NCBI RefSeq assembly: GCF_000472525.1
Contig: NZ_AWZT01000060.1
Coordinates: forward strand, 1 to 32,929
DNA from: Paraburkholderia dilworthii
GTDB lineage: Bacteria; Pseudomonadota; Gammaproteobacteria; Burkholderiales; Burkholderiaceae
DNA: 32,929 nucleotides
Reading direction: 5' to 3'
In this document: positions 16,285 to 23,730 of the stretch, in pieces
Layout: every line of letters begins with the position of its first letter
Position numbering within the stretch: position 1 is the first letter of the stretch
The notes under the pieces: model-generated
Seen by the model: only the letters and a program-made list of their open reading frames with translations
The model's database searches: none
Told to the model about the DNA's origin: nothing
Program-made: the position numbers and the translations under genes

Positions 16285-17717
16285 GCGCCTCCGAACACGT
16301 CGATATCGCTGAACACACAAGCTGGCGACGCATGGCCGACGCGAATAATCTGCGCCGGTTCCCCTTTGCCGCACATGGAGGTGCCATACACTTCGCGCGT
16401 GGCCGCGTTGCCCACCGCGCTCAGGCTGCGCCAGAAATTCGCGGAAATACCGCGGTAATTCGGCTGTTTGACGACCTGGGTGAGTTTGCCGTTTTCGATC
16501 AACTGCCCGAACTCGCAGCCGAACTGGAATTTGTTGCGATGGTCGTCGATCGACCAGGACGTGTTGGTGCGCATCAGAATGCCGTGTTCGATATTGCCGA
16601 TCATCTGCTCCAGCGAACTTTCGCCGGGCTCGATGTTCAGATTCGCCATGCGGTCGATCGGCGGCCGGTTCCAGTTCGACGCACGCGAGTTCGCGACGCC
16701 GGGCATGCGCGCGCGCTGTTGCGACAGCGCGCCGCCAAGCGGACGTTCCAGCACGCCGTTGCGGATCAGATACTGCTTGCGCGCTTCGGTGCCGTCGTCG
16801 TCGAATGCGTACGCAGCCGCTTCTTCGCGCAGTTCCGGGTCGAAGGTCACGTTCAGCAGTTCCGAACCGTAACGGTACGAACCGAACATGTCCTGCTTGA
16901 CGAAGCTCCAGCCCGCGAAGTTGCGCTCGTCGCCGAGAATGCGGTCCAGTTCGAGCGGATGGCCGATCGATTCGTGAATCTGCAGCATCATCTGATCGGG
17001 CATCAACAACAGATCGCGCTTGCCGGAAGGGCAATTCGGCGCGGCCAGCAACTGGAGCGCTTCATTGGCGACGCGTGCGCCCGAGCCTTCGAAGCCAAAG
17101 CGCGCCAGCACTTCCATGCCGCCCTGCCCGAGCGTGCCGTAATTGCCGCCGAGCGTACGCACTTGCGTATCGCCGTTTGCGTGCGCAGCGACGCTCAGTT
17201 GCGGCATCACGAAACGGAACTGCTGGTCGATCCGCACACCATCGCCGGTGATATAGAGTTGATCCGTGTGCGTGATCTGCACCGCCGCCACGCGTTCGAC
17301 AATCTTCGCATCGAGGTTCGCGCCCGCGCATTCCGCGCCTAAAAGTTCGAGCCATTCGGCACGACCCGGCAACGCGCGTTGCGCATTCGGTGACACGTAG
17401 TGCCCGCTCGCAGCAGGACGCGCGACTTCGCGGTGGTCGATCAACGACAAGGCCGCGCTCGCTTGCGCGCGCGCCGTGGCGACATCGAGCGCCGCCTGCA
17501 AGCCGGCAGCCGAGAGATTCGCGGTCGCCGCATAGCCCGCGCCGGCGTCTACCCAGGCGATCAGCATCGCGCCGCGATCGCGCATCGTGCGCAGCGGTTG
17601 CGCGATGTCGTTACGTATTTCGTGATCGTCGATCTGTTCGTCGACAATGCGCAGCGACCAGAATGCCGCGCGGCTCTTCAGCGTTCGGGCGGCCTGCGCC
17701 CAACGTTCGTCAATCAT
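16281..17717 (-). CDS. TldD-like zinc metalloprotease subunit
   Basis: 478 aa from ATG 17717, which overlaps the end of the ATPase gene by eight bases (stop at 17710). The catalytic motif HESIGH (His248, Glu249, His253) inside MMLQIHESIGHPLELDRILG matches the HExxxH zinc site of TldD. Family features around it are GYAATANLSAAGLQAAL near the N-terminus, FDDDGTEARKQYLIRNGVLE and a C-terminal GEPAQIIRVGHASPACVF. The protein should form a heterodimer with the TldE-like product and cut peptides in a closed chamber. Position directly behind a peptide importer suggests that imported peptides are its substrate. It is divergent from housekeeping TldD (which has HEAVGH). Confidence 0.88.
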   Translation of the reverse strand: MIDERWAQAARTLKSRAAFWSLRIVDEQIDDHEIRNDIAQPLRTMRDRGAMLIAWVDAGAGYAATANLSAAGLQAALDVATARAQASAALSLIDHREVARPAASGHYVSPNAQRALPGRAEWLELLGAECAGANLDAKIVERVAAVQITHTDQLYITGDGVRIDQQFRFVMPQLSVAAHANGDTQVRTLGGNYGTLGQGGMEVLARFGFEGSGARVANEALQLLAAPNCPSGKRDLLLMPDQMMLQIHESIGHPLELDRILGDERNFAGWSFVKQDMFGSYRYGSELLNVTFDPELREEAAAYAFDDDGTEARKQYLIRNGVLERPLGGALSQQRARMPGVANSRASNWNRPPIDRMANLNIEPGESSLEQMIGNIEHGILMRTNTSWSIDDHRNKFQFGCEFGQLIENGKLTQVVKQPNYRGISANFWRSLSAVGNAATREVYGTSMCGKGEPAQIIRVGHASPACVFSDIDVFGGA

Positions 17718-19377
17718 TGCCTGTTCCCGTATGAGTCCCTGCAATGCCCGGCTCCGGCACGTTGAGCGACGAGACGAGCAGCGACTGAGTGTAAGGATGC
17801 GACGGCGCGTGCAACACGTCGAGCGTGTCGCCGGCTTCGACAATGCGTCCCGACTTCATCACGATCACGCGATGCGCCATGGCCCGCATTACCGCCAGAT
17901 CGTGCGTAATGAACAAATAACTCAGCTTGTACTTTTTCTGCAGATTTGTCAGCAGATTCAGCACCTGTTTCTGGATCGAGACATCGAGCGCGCTAGTGGG
18001 TTCGTCCAGCACGATCAATTCCGGCTGGACCGCCAGCGCGCGCGCAATCGCAATGCGTTGACGCTGTCCGCCGGAGAATTCGTGCGGGTAGCGCAGCATC
18101 GAGTCGGCGGGCATGCCGACTTCTTCAAGCAGGCTACCGACGCGCGCTCGCCGCGCCCTGGCATCCACCTCCGGGCGGTGCACGGCCAAACCTTCGCCGA
18201 TAATCTGCTCCACTGTCATGCGTGGCGACAGCGAGCCGAAGGGATCCTGAAACACAACTTGCATTCGCGAATAGAGTGCACGGCGCGAACTGGCCGTTTT
18301 AAGCGTGGAAAGCGGCGAACCGTCGATATGGATGTAACCCGCGGCCGGTTGTTGCAGGCCGAGCACCGTGGCCGCCAGCGTCGATTTACCTGAGCCCGAT
18401 TCACCGACAATGCCAAGCGTTTCGCCGCGCCGCACGCTGAGATCGACGTCATGCACCGCGCGGAACGTGGAGCGCCCGAACATGGAGCGCCAGCCTTTCG
18501 CCGAGGTGCGGTAGTCGACGGCGAGCCCATGCACTTCGAGCAGCCGGCGCGCGCCCTTCTCGACCGGCTCGACCGCGCGCTGCGGCTCGCTATCGAGCAG
18601 TCTCTGCGTGTACGGATGCTGCGGGCTCGCGAACAGCGCCTCGGTCGTATTGGTTTCGACCAGCACGCCCTTCTCCATCACCGCGACGCGCTGCGCAAAA
18701 CGCTTCACCAGATTCAGGTCGTGCGTGATCAACAGCACGGCCATGCCGCGTTCGGCCGCTTCCTGTTCCTGCAATGAGATCAACAGGTCGACGATCTGCT
18801 GGCGAACGGTGACGTCGAGCGCTGTGGTCGGCTCGTCGGCGAGCAGCAAACGCGGACGGCAGGCGAGCGCCATGGCGATCATCGCGCGCTGCCGCTGGCC
18901 GCCGGATAACTGATGCGGAAAACTGTCGATGCGCCGCTCCGGCTCGGGAATGCCCGTGCGTTTGAGCAACTCGATGCCGCGCTCGCGCGCCGCATTCGGC
19001 CGCAGACCTTCGTGCAAACGCAAACTTTCCGCAATCTGCTTGCCGATCGTGAAGAGCGGATTGAGCGCGGTCATCGGTTCCTGAAACACCATCGCAATGT
19101 CGGCACCGCGCAGACCGCGCATCTGCTGCTCGGTTTTTTGCAGCAGGTCTTCGCCTTCGAACAGCATGCGACCACTCAGTTCCGCATGTTCGACGAGTCG
19201 CAGAATGGACAAGGCCGTGACGCTTTTGCCCGAACCCGATTCACCGACGAGCGCCACACGCTCGCCGCGCGCAATGGACAAACTCAGTTCATGCACGGCG
19301 ACCTTGTCGCCGAAACGCACGGAAAAACGGTCGATTTCGAGCAATGGCCGATCAGTCGACGCGTGAGTAGCGGTCAT
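17710..19377 (-). CDS. yejF: Dual-domain ABC ATPase of YejF type
   Basis: 555 aa with two complete ABC domains fused. Domain 1: Walker A GESGSGKS (45-52), FQEPMTALNPLFTIGKQ, LSGGQRQRAMIAMAL, LLLADEPTTALD, ITHDLNLV. Domain 2: Walker A GESGSGKST (325-333), FQDPFGSLSPRMT, FSGGQRQRIAIARAL, LIVLDEPTSALD, FITHDLAVM. The fusion is typical of YejF (E. coli, 529 aa). The start ATG 19377 overlaps the yejE stop by four bases; an upstream in-frame Met at 19506 lies inside yejE. It powers the YejABEF importer, known in enterobacteria for uptake of microcin C and other peptides. Confidence 0.93.
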   Translation of the reverse strand: MTATHASTDRPLLEIDRFSVRFGDKVAVHELSLSIARGERVALVGESGSGKSVTALSILRLVEHAELSGRMLFEGEDLLQKTEQQMRGLRGADIAMVFQEPMTALNPLFTIGKQIAESLRLHEGLRPNAARERGIELLKRTGIPEPERRIDSFPHQLSGGQRQRAMIAMALACRPRLLLADEPTTALDVTVRQQIVDLLISLQEQEAAERGMAVLLITHDLNLVKRFAQRVAVMEKGVLVETNTTEALFASPQHPYTQRLLDSEPQRAVEPVEKGARRLLEVHGLAVDYRTSAKGWRSMFGRSTFRAVHDVDLSVRRGETLGIVGESGSGKSTLAATVLGLQQPAAGYIHIDGSPLSTLKTASSRRALYSRMQVVFQDPFGSLSPRMTVEQIIGEGLAVHRPEVDARARRARVGSLLEEVGMPADSMLRYPHEFSGGQRQRIAIARALAVQPELIVLDEPTSALDVSIQKQVLNLLTNLQKKYKLSYLFITHDLAVMRAMAHRVIVMKSGRIVEAGDTLDVLHAPSHPYTQSLLVSSLNVPEPGIAGTHTGTGND

Positions 19378-20489
19378 CGCGGACCTCCGCCGAAAGCCGA
19401 GCCGCGCGAGCGCGTATCCAGCGCATTGCGCAACGCATCGCCCATGAACGTGAGCAATAGCAGCGTAATCACCAGTGCGGCAAACGCCGACATCGAGATC
19501 CACCACGCGTCGAGATTATTCTTGCCCTCTTGCAGCAATTCGCCGAGGCTCGGTGTCGGCGGCGGCACACCGAGGCCGAGAAAGTCGAGACTGGTCAGCG
19601 AGAGAATCGCGGCACTCATGCGGAACGGCAGGAAGGTGATTACCGGCGTCAGGCTATTCGGCAATACGTGGCGCCACATGATCTGCCAGTTGGAAAGACC
19701 CATGGTGCGGGCCGCTTTCACATAATCGAGTGAACGGTTGCGCAGAAACTCTGCACGCACGTAGTCGGACAGGACAAGCCAGCCGAACATGGACAGAAGA
19801 ATGAAAAGCAGCCACAGCGTGGGCTCGAAGATCGACGCGAAGATGATCAGCAGGTAAAGGTCGGGCATCGAACTCCAGATTTCGATCAGGCGCTGGCCGA
19901 TCAGATCGGTGCGCCCGCCGTAAAAGCCCTGAATTGCACCGGTCAGCACGCCGACCACGACACCGGACACCGTAAGCGCCAATGCCATCAGCACCGACAA
20001 ACGAAAACCGTAGAGCAGCCGGGCGAGTACATCTCGACCGTACTGATCCGTGCCGAGCCAGTTGCTCCTCGTGGGCGGTGCCGGGTAGGGATGCGCCGCG
20101 AAATAGTCGATGGTGTCGTAGTGGAAGTGATTTGGCGGATAAATCGCGAAGTTGCCATTCGATTCGAGCCGCGAGCGGATATACGGATCGAGGTAATTCG
20201 CGCGCGCCGGAAAGTCGCCGCCGAACAGCGTTTCCGGATAGTCCTTTACGATAGGAAAATAGTAGTGCCCGTCGTAACGAACCAGCAACGGGCGATCGTT
20301 GGACAACACCTCGCCGAGCAGGCTGATCGCGAACAGCGACACGAAGATCACGAGACTCCAGTAGCCAAGACGCTGCCGCTTGAAACGCAGCCACGTACGC
20401 CGCCACGGAGACGGCGACGCCGCGTGCGCCGCGCCGGCCACGTCAGCGGTCCAGGCGGTTGAATTGGATGCGGGGGTCGACGAGGACAT
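19374..20489 (-). CDS. yejE: ABC importer permease YejE
   Basis: 371 aa from ATG 20489; another ATG at 20504 is possible. The gene overlaps the end of yejB by 47 bases. Features: cytoplasmic tail, helix YWSLVIFVSLFAISLLGEVL (~43-62), the large YejE-specific periplasmic insert (NDRPLLVRYDGHYYFPIVKD), HWLGTDQYGRDVLARLLYG-type segment, coupling loop KAARTMGLSNWQIMWRHVLP and SLDFLGLGVPPPTPSLGELL. The insert distinguishes YejE from OppC. It pairs with YejB. Confidence 0.92.
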   Translation of the reverse strand: MSSSTPASNSTAWTADVAGAAHAASPSPWRRTWLRFKRQRLGYWSLVIFVSLFAISLLGEVLSNDRPLLVRYDGHYYFPIVKDYPETLFGGDFPARANYLDPYIRSRLESNGNFAIYPPNHFHYDTIDYFAAHPYPAPPTRSNWLGTDQYGRDVLARLLYGFRLSVLMALALTVSGVVVGVLTGAIQGFYGGRTDLIGQRLIEIWSSMPDLYLLIIFASIFEPTLWLLFILLSMFGWLVLSDYVRAEFLRNRSLDYVKAARTMGLSNWQIMWRHVLPNSLTPVITFLPFRMSAAILSLTSLDFLGLGVPPPTPSLGELLQEGKNNLDAWWISMSAFAALVITLLLLTFMGDALRNALDTRSRGSAFGGGPR

Positions 20490-21495
20490 AGCAGACGTCA
20501 GCAATGAGTTTAGTTACGAGGGCAATCAGCGTGAACAGAAATAACGAACCCAGCACGACCGGATAGTCGCGGCGAATCACGGAGTCGTACGACAGTTGGC
20601 CCATGCCGTCGAGGGAGAACAGCGTTTCGATCAGCAGATTGCCGTTCAGAAAAGCGCCAACGAAGGCGGCCGGCAAACCGGTGAGCAACGGAATCGCGGC
20701 ATTGCGCAGCACGTGTTTCCATAGCACGTCGCGCTCCGGCGCGCCCTTTGCGCGCGCGGTCAGCACATACTGTCGGCCGATTTCCTCCAGAAACGTGTTC
20801 TTGGTCAGAATCGTGACGATCGCAAAGTTGCCGACCACCGAGGCCGTGACTGGCAGCACGATGTGCCAGAGATAATCGAGTACTTTGCCAAACGCGCTGA
20901 GTTCGGTGAAGTTATCCGACGTGAGGCCGCGCATGGGAAAGACCTGCCAGAAGGTGCCCCCGCCGAATAGCATCAACATCAACACGCCGAGCACGAAACC
21001 GGGAATCGCATAGCCGGCAAGCACCAGCACGCTAGTGACGGTGTCGAAGCGCGAGCCGTTGCGCACCGCTTTGGCAATTCCTAACGGCACCGATATCAGA
21101 TACGTGAGCAGCACCGTCCATAAGCCGAGCGTAACGGACACCGGCAGTTTCGATTTAATGACGTCCCACACACTGTCATGCTGATAGTAGGACTGGCCGA
21201 GATCGAACGACGCGTAACGCCTTAGCATGAGCAGATAGCGTTCGAGCGGTGGTTTGTCGAAGCCGAACTGCTTTTTGATCTGCTCGATCTGCTGTGGATC
21301 GACGCCCTGGCTGCCGTGATAACCGCCACCGCCCGCCCCCGCCTCTCCGCCACGGCCAGCGCCGTGGCGGAGCTGCGTCATCACCTGTTCGACCGGCCCA
21401 CCCGGCACGAATTGCGTGACGACAAAAGTCAGCGTGACCACGCCCAGCAGCGTCGGCACCATCAACAACAAGCGTCTAAGAATGTAGGCAAGCAT
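20443..21495 (-). CDS. yejB: ABC importer permease YejB
   Basis: 350 aa, beginning MLAYILRRLLLMVPTLLGVV. It follows E. coli YejB through FVPGGPVEQ, the glycine-rich insert (residues ~45-63), QIKKQFGFDKPPLERY, LPVSVTLGLWTVLLTYL, the coupling loop LTARAKGAPERDVLWKHVLR and the C-terminal CYVLVDPRIQFN. Six membrane helices are expected. It starts nine bases after the yejA stop and its 3' end overlaps yejE, so translation is probably coupled. Confidence 0.93.
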   Translation of the reverse strand: MLAYILRRLLLMVPTLLGVVTLTFVVTQFVPGGPVEQVMTQLRHGAGRGGEAGAGGGGYHGSQGVDPQQIEQIKKQFGFDKPPLERYLLMLRRYASFDLGQSYYQHDSVWDVIKSKLPVSVTLGLWTVLLTYLISVPLGIAKAVRNGSRFDTVTSVLVLAGYAIPGFVLGVLMLMLFGGGTFWQVFPMRGLTSDNFTELSAFGKVLDYLWHIVLPVTASVVGNFAIVTILTKNTFLEEIGRQYVLTARAKGAPERDVLWKHVLRNAAIPLLTGLPAAFVGAFLNGNLLIETLFSLDGMGQLSYDSVIRRDYPVVLGSLFLFTLIALVTKLIADVCYVLVDPRIQFNRLDR

Positions 21496-21503
21496 GCTGT
21501 GCC

Positions 21504-23441
21504 TCAGTGAGCCGTAGCGGCCGTGGCCGTGGTGGAAGATGCGGTCGGGGCAGACGGTGTTCTGGCGAACCAGTAGTCGATTACCCAGTCTTCGTATTGA
21601 TACGACATCGGCACTTTGGCCGGATGACCGAGCGTCGACTTGTAGCCGATTCGCGCGCCCGGCGCGTAGTACTCCGGCACGAGGTAAAAGGAATAGATCA
21701 GTACACGATCCAGTGCGCGGGTCGCTGCTTCGAGATCGTCGAGATTGCCGGCGGAGAGCGCCGATTGAATGAGTGAATCGACCGCTTTGGAGCGGATGCC
21801 GGGATAGTTCTCCGAGCCGACTTCCGACGCCGCCGCACTGCCGAAACGGCGCTTCAGTTCCGCGCCGGGAATCGTGACAGGCGGATAGATGAAAGTCGTC
21901 ATGTCGTACTCGAAGTTGTCGAGCCGCTTCTGGTACAACGCGCTGTCGATCTCGCGCATATGCGCATGAATGCCGAGCATGCCGAGCGCCTGCATATACG
22001 GCAGAATGAGCCGATCCATGCCCGGCTGATCGTCCATGATCTCGATCGTCATCGGCGTGCCGTTCGCGTCGCGCAAGGCACCGTCGCGGTAGTGCCAGCC
22101 GGCTTGCGCCAACAGATCACGCGCGACGCGCAGATTACCGCGCAATGAATTCGGCGCGATAGTGTCGGGCTGCTTGAGCATGGGACCGAACACCTCGGGC
22201 GGCACGCTCGCTCTCAGCGGTTCGAGCAACGCCAATTCCTTCGGACTGGGCATGCCGGTCGCGCCGAACGGACTCGCTTCAAAATAGCTGCTGGTGCGCC
22301 GGTATTGGCCGTAAAACATCATCCGGTTCATCCAGTCGTAGTCGAATGCCATCGTCAATGCGTGGCGCACGCGTGGATCCTGGAACATCGGCTTGCGCAA
22401 GTTCATCAGCATGCCTTGCATCTGTGCGGGACCATCGGTGAACAGCCCTCGCTTCAACAGTCCATTGTCGAAGTTCTTGCCGACATATTTGCGCGCCCAT
22501 TGCGTTGCGCTGTATTCGACGATAGCGTCCGCGTCGCCGGCTTTGAACGCTTCCAGTTGCGTATAGTGATCGCGATACAGCTTGAAAATGATGCTCGCGA
22601 AGCGATACATGCCGCGCCGCGACGGCAGATTCGCGGCCCAGTAGTCCGGGTTGCGGCGATAAGTGATCTGCTTGTCGTTCTTGCGAAACTCGATCAGATA
22701 CGGACCACTCGCAATCGGCGGTTCATTCGCGATCTGGTCGAACGGCAGACGTTTGCCGTCGGGACGCATGCCCCATTTCGGCGAGAAGATCGGCAAGTCG
22801 CCAGCGATCAGCGGTGCGTCGCGCTCCGAATGTCTGAAGTCGAAGCGGATCGTGTTTCTGTCGACTACGGTCGCGGTTTTAATGACCGAGAACTGTGCGT
22901 TGAAAAGCGGCGAGGCTTTCGGGCTCGTCAATGTGTCGAACGAGTATTTGACGTCGGCGGCGGTAATCGGATCGCCGTTCGAAAAGCGCGCGGCGGGATT
23001 GATGTGGAACGTGGCCGAACCCAGGTCTGGTGCAACTTCGACATCATCGGCGATCAACGGATACTCGGAGGCGAGTTCGTCCCAACTGCGCTGCATCAGC
23101 GTATCGAACATCAGATTGAGGATGTCGGGCGCGGGCGCGCCGCGCACCAGAAACGGATTCAGCGAATCGTAACTCTGCAGTTCGTTGTAATTCTGAAAAC
23201 TGAGCGTGCCGTTGGTCGGCGCGTCAGGATTCGCATAGTCAAAGTGCGTGAAATCGGCGGGATATTTGGGCTGGTCGTATTGCGCGATCGCTGGGTTTGC
23301 CATTGCGTCGCCGGGAGCGAGCGTCGCCAGTGCGCCAAACAATGCGGCTAGCGCCAGTGCGGCGCGCCCACCGTTGGCCGCGAATGCCCAGCCGAAGGTT
23401 CGCTTCGCGCGCAACGGCCGTAACTGTACGAGTCTTTTCAT
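21504..23441 (-). CDS. yejA: Periplasmic substrate-binding protein YejA
   Basis: 645 aa from ATG 23441. The start gives a long, arginine-rich signal region with a hydrophobic core at ~27-43 and probable cleavage near AMA (residue ~49). An in-frame extension to 23615 is not protein-like. The mature part is an SBP_bac_5 protein of the YejA branch: FTHFDYANPDAPTNGTLSFQ, YDSLNPFLVRG, YKSFDTLTSPKAS-like region, EFRKNDKQITYRRNPDYWAA, VEYSATQWARKY, GMLMNLRKPMFQDPRVRHAL, FMFYGQYRRTSSYFE-like region. YejA proteins bind peptides, including antibiotic peptide conjugates. First gene of the nine-gene minus-strand string. Confidence 0.92.
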   Translation of the reverse strand: MKRLVQLRPLRAKRTFGWAFAANGGRAALALAALFGALATLAPGDAMANPAIAQYDQPKYPADFTHFDYANPDAPTNGTLSFQNYNELQSYDSLNPFLVRGAPAPDILNLMFDTLMQRSWDELASEYPLIADDVEVAPDLGSATFHINPAARFSNGDPITAADVKYSFDTLTSPKASPLFNAQFSVIKTATVVDRNTIRFDFRHSERDAPLIAGDLPIFSPKWGMRPDGKRLPFDQIANEPPIASGPYLIEFRKNDKQITYRRNPDYWAANLPSRRGMYRFASIIFKLYRDHYTQLEAFKAGDADAIVEYSATQWARKYVGKNFDNGLLKRGLFTDGPAQMQGMLMNLRKPMFQDPRVRHALTMAFDYDWMNRMMFYGQYRRTSSYFEASPFGATGMPSPKELALLEPLRASVPPEVFGPMLKQPDTIAPNSLRGNLRVARDLLAQAGWHYRDGALRDANGTPMTIEIMDDQPGMDRLILPYMQALGMLGIHAHMREIDSALYQKRLDNFEYDMTTFIYPPVTIPGAELKRRFGSAAASEVGSENYPGIRSKAVDSLIQSALSAGNLDDLEAATRALDRVLIYSFYLVPEYYAPGARIGYKSTLGHPAKVPMSYQYEDWVIDYWFARTPSAPTASSTTATAATAH

Positions 23442-23606
23442 GGTTCTGCGCGAGGGTGCACACGGGCTTCTGGCCAGCGCGCTCGGTCGGATGGTGCGTC
23501 TGGTTGACGCGACGATGCGCACAGTCATCGCTCGCGCTACACGCCCATGCTGCGGCGAACCAGGTCCTGTCGAACAGCAATGCGGGCCTGGAAGCCTTGG
23601 CCACAG

Positions 23607-23623
23607 ATTCCCCAAGGGGGAAT
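23607..23623. promoter_or_regulatory. 17-base inverted repeat upstream of yejA
   Basis: ATTCCCC, AAG, GGGGAAT: perfect seven-base arms 166 bases before the yejA start and downstream of the receptor terminator. Could be a repressor or two-component operator for the yej operon. Function unproven. Confidence 0.35.
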
Positions 23624-23656
23624 TGCTGCGGGGCGTACTTCACTATGTATTTCATC

Positions 23657-23700
23657 AAAAACCTGGTCGCTCCAGCGCCCTACCGCACGCCGAAGCGACC
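23657..23700 (-). terminator. Probable rho-independent terminator of the TonB-dependent receptor gene
   Basis: On the minus strand GGTCGCT pairs with AGCGACC (plus coordinates 23694-23700 and 23665-23671), with five further pairs inside after one mismatch and a ten-base loop, followed by AGG and five T. It begins 30 bases after the receptor stop and would separate the receptor from the yej operon. Confidence 0.6.
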
Positions 23701-23730
23701 GTTCCTACCAGGCAAACCGACTACACGTCA

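Larger units (their letters stand above)
23442..23730. other. Intergenic region between TonB receptor and yejA
   Basis: 289 bases. It holds a terminator for the receptor gene (23657-23700) and an operator-like palindrome (23607-23623). The yej operon must be transcribed from here, but I see no convincing -35/-10 pair. No convincing small peptide gene is visible. Confidence 0.6.

Noticed and set aside
14923..17034. A 703-codon frame suggesting a large TldE protein
   Set aside because: The first 250 codons lie inside tldD in another frame and are Arg-rich without family similarity; the start at 16284 overlaps the tldD stop in the usual ATGA manner.
10570..23441. Reading the operon as a microcin C biosynthetic cluster
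   Set aside because: There is no adenylating MccB-like enzyme, no MccF-like carboxypeptidase and no precursor peptide; only uptake, protease, acetyltransferase and efflux functions are visible.
23239..23658. A 139-codon minus-strand frame before and over the yejA start, considered as a precursor peptide gene
   Set aside because: No ribosome site, and it overlaps the signal region of yejA in another frame. No short microcin-like precursor could be supported in 23442-23730.
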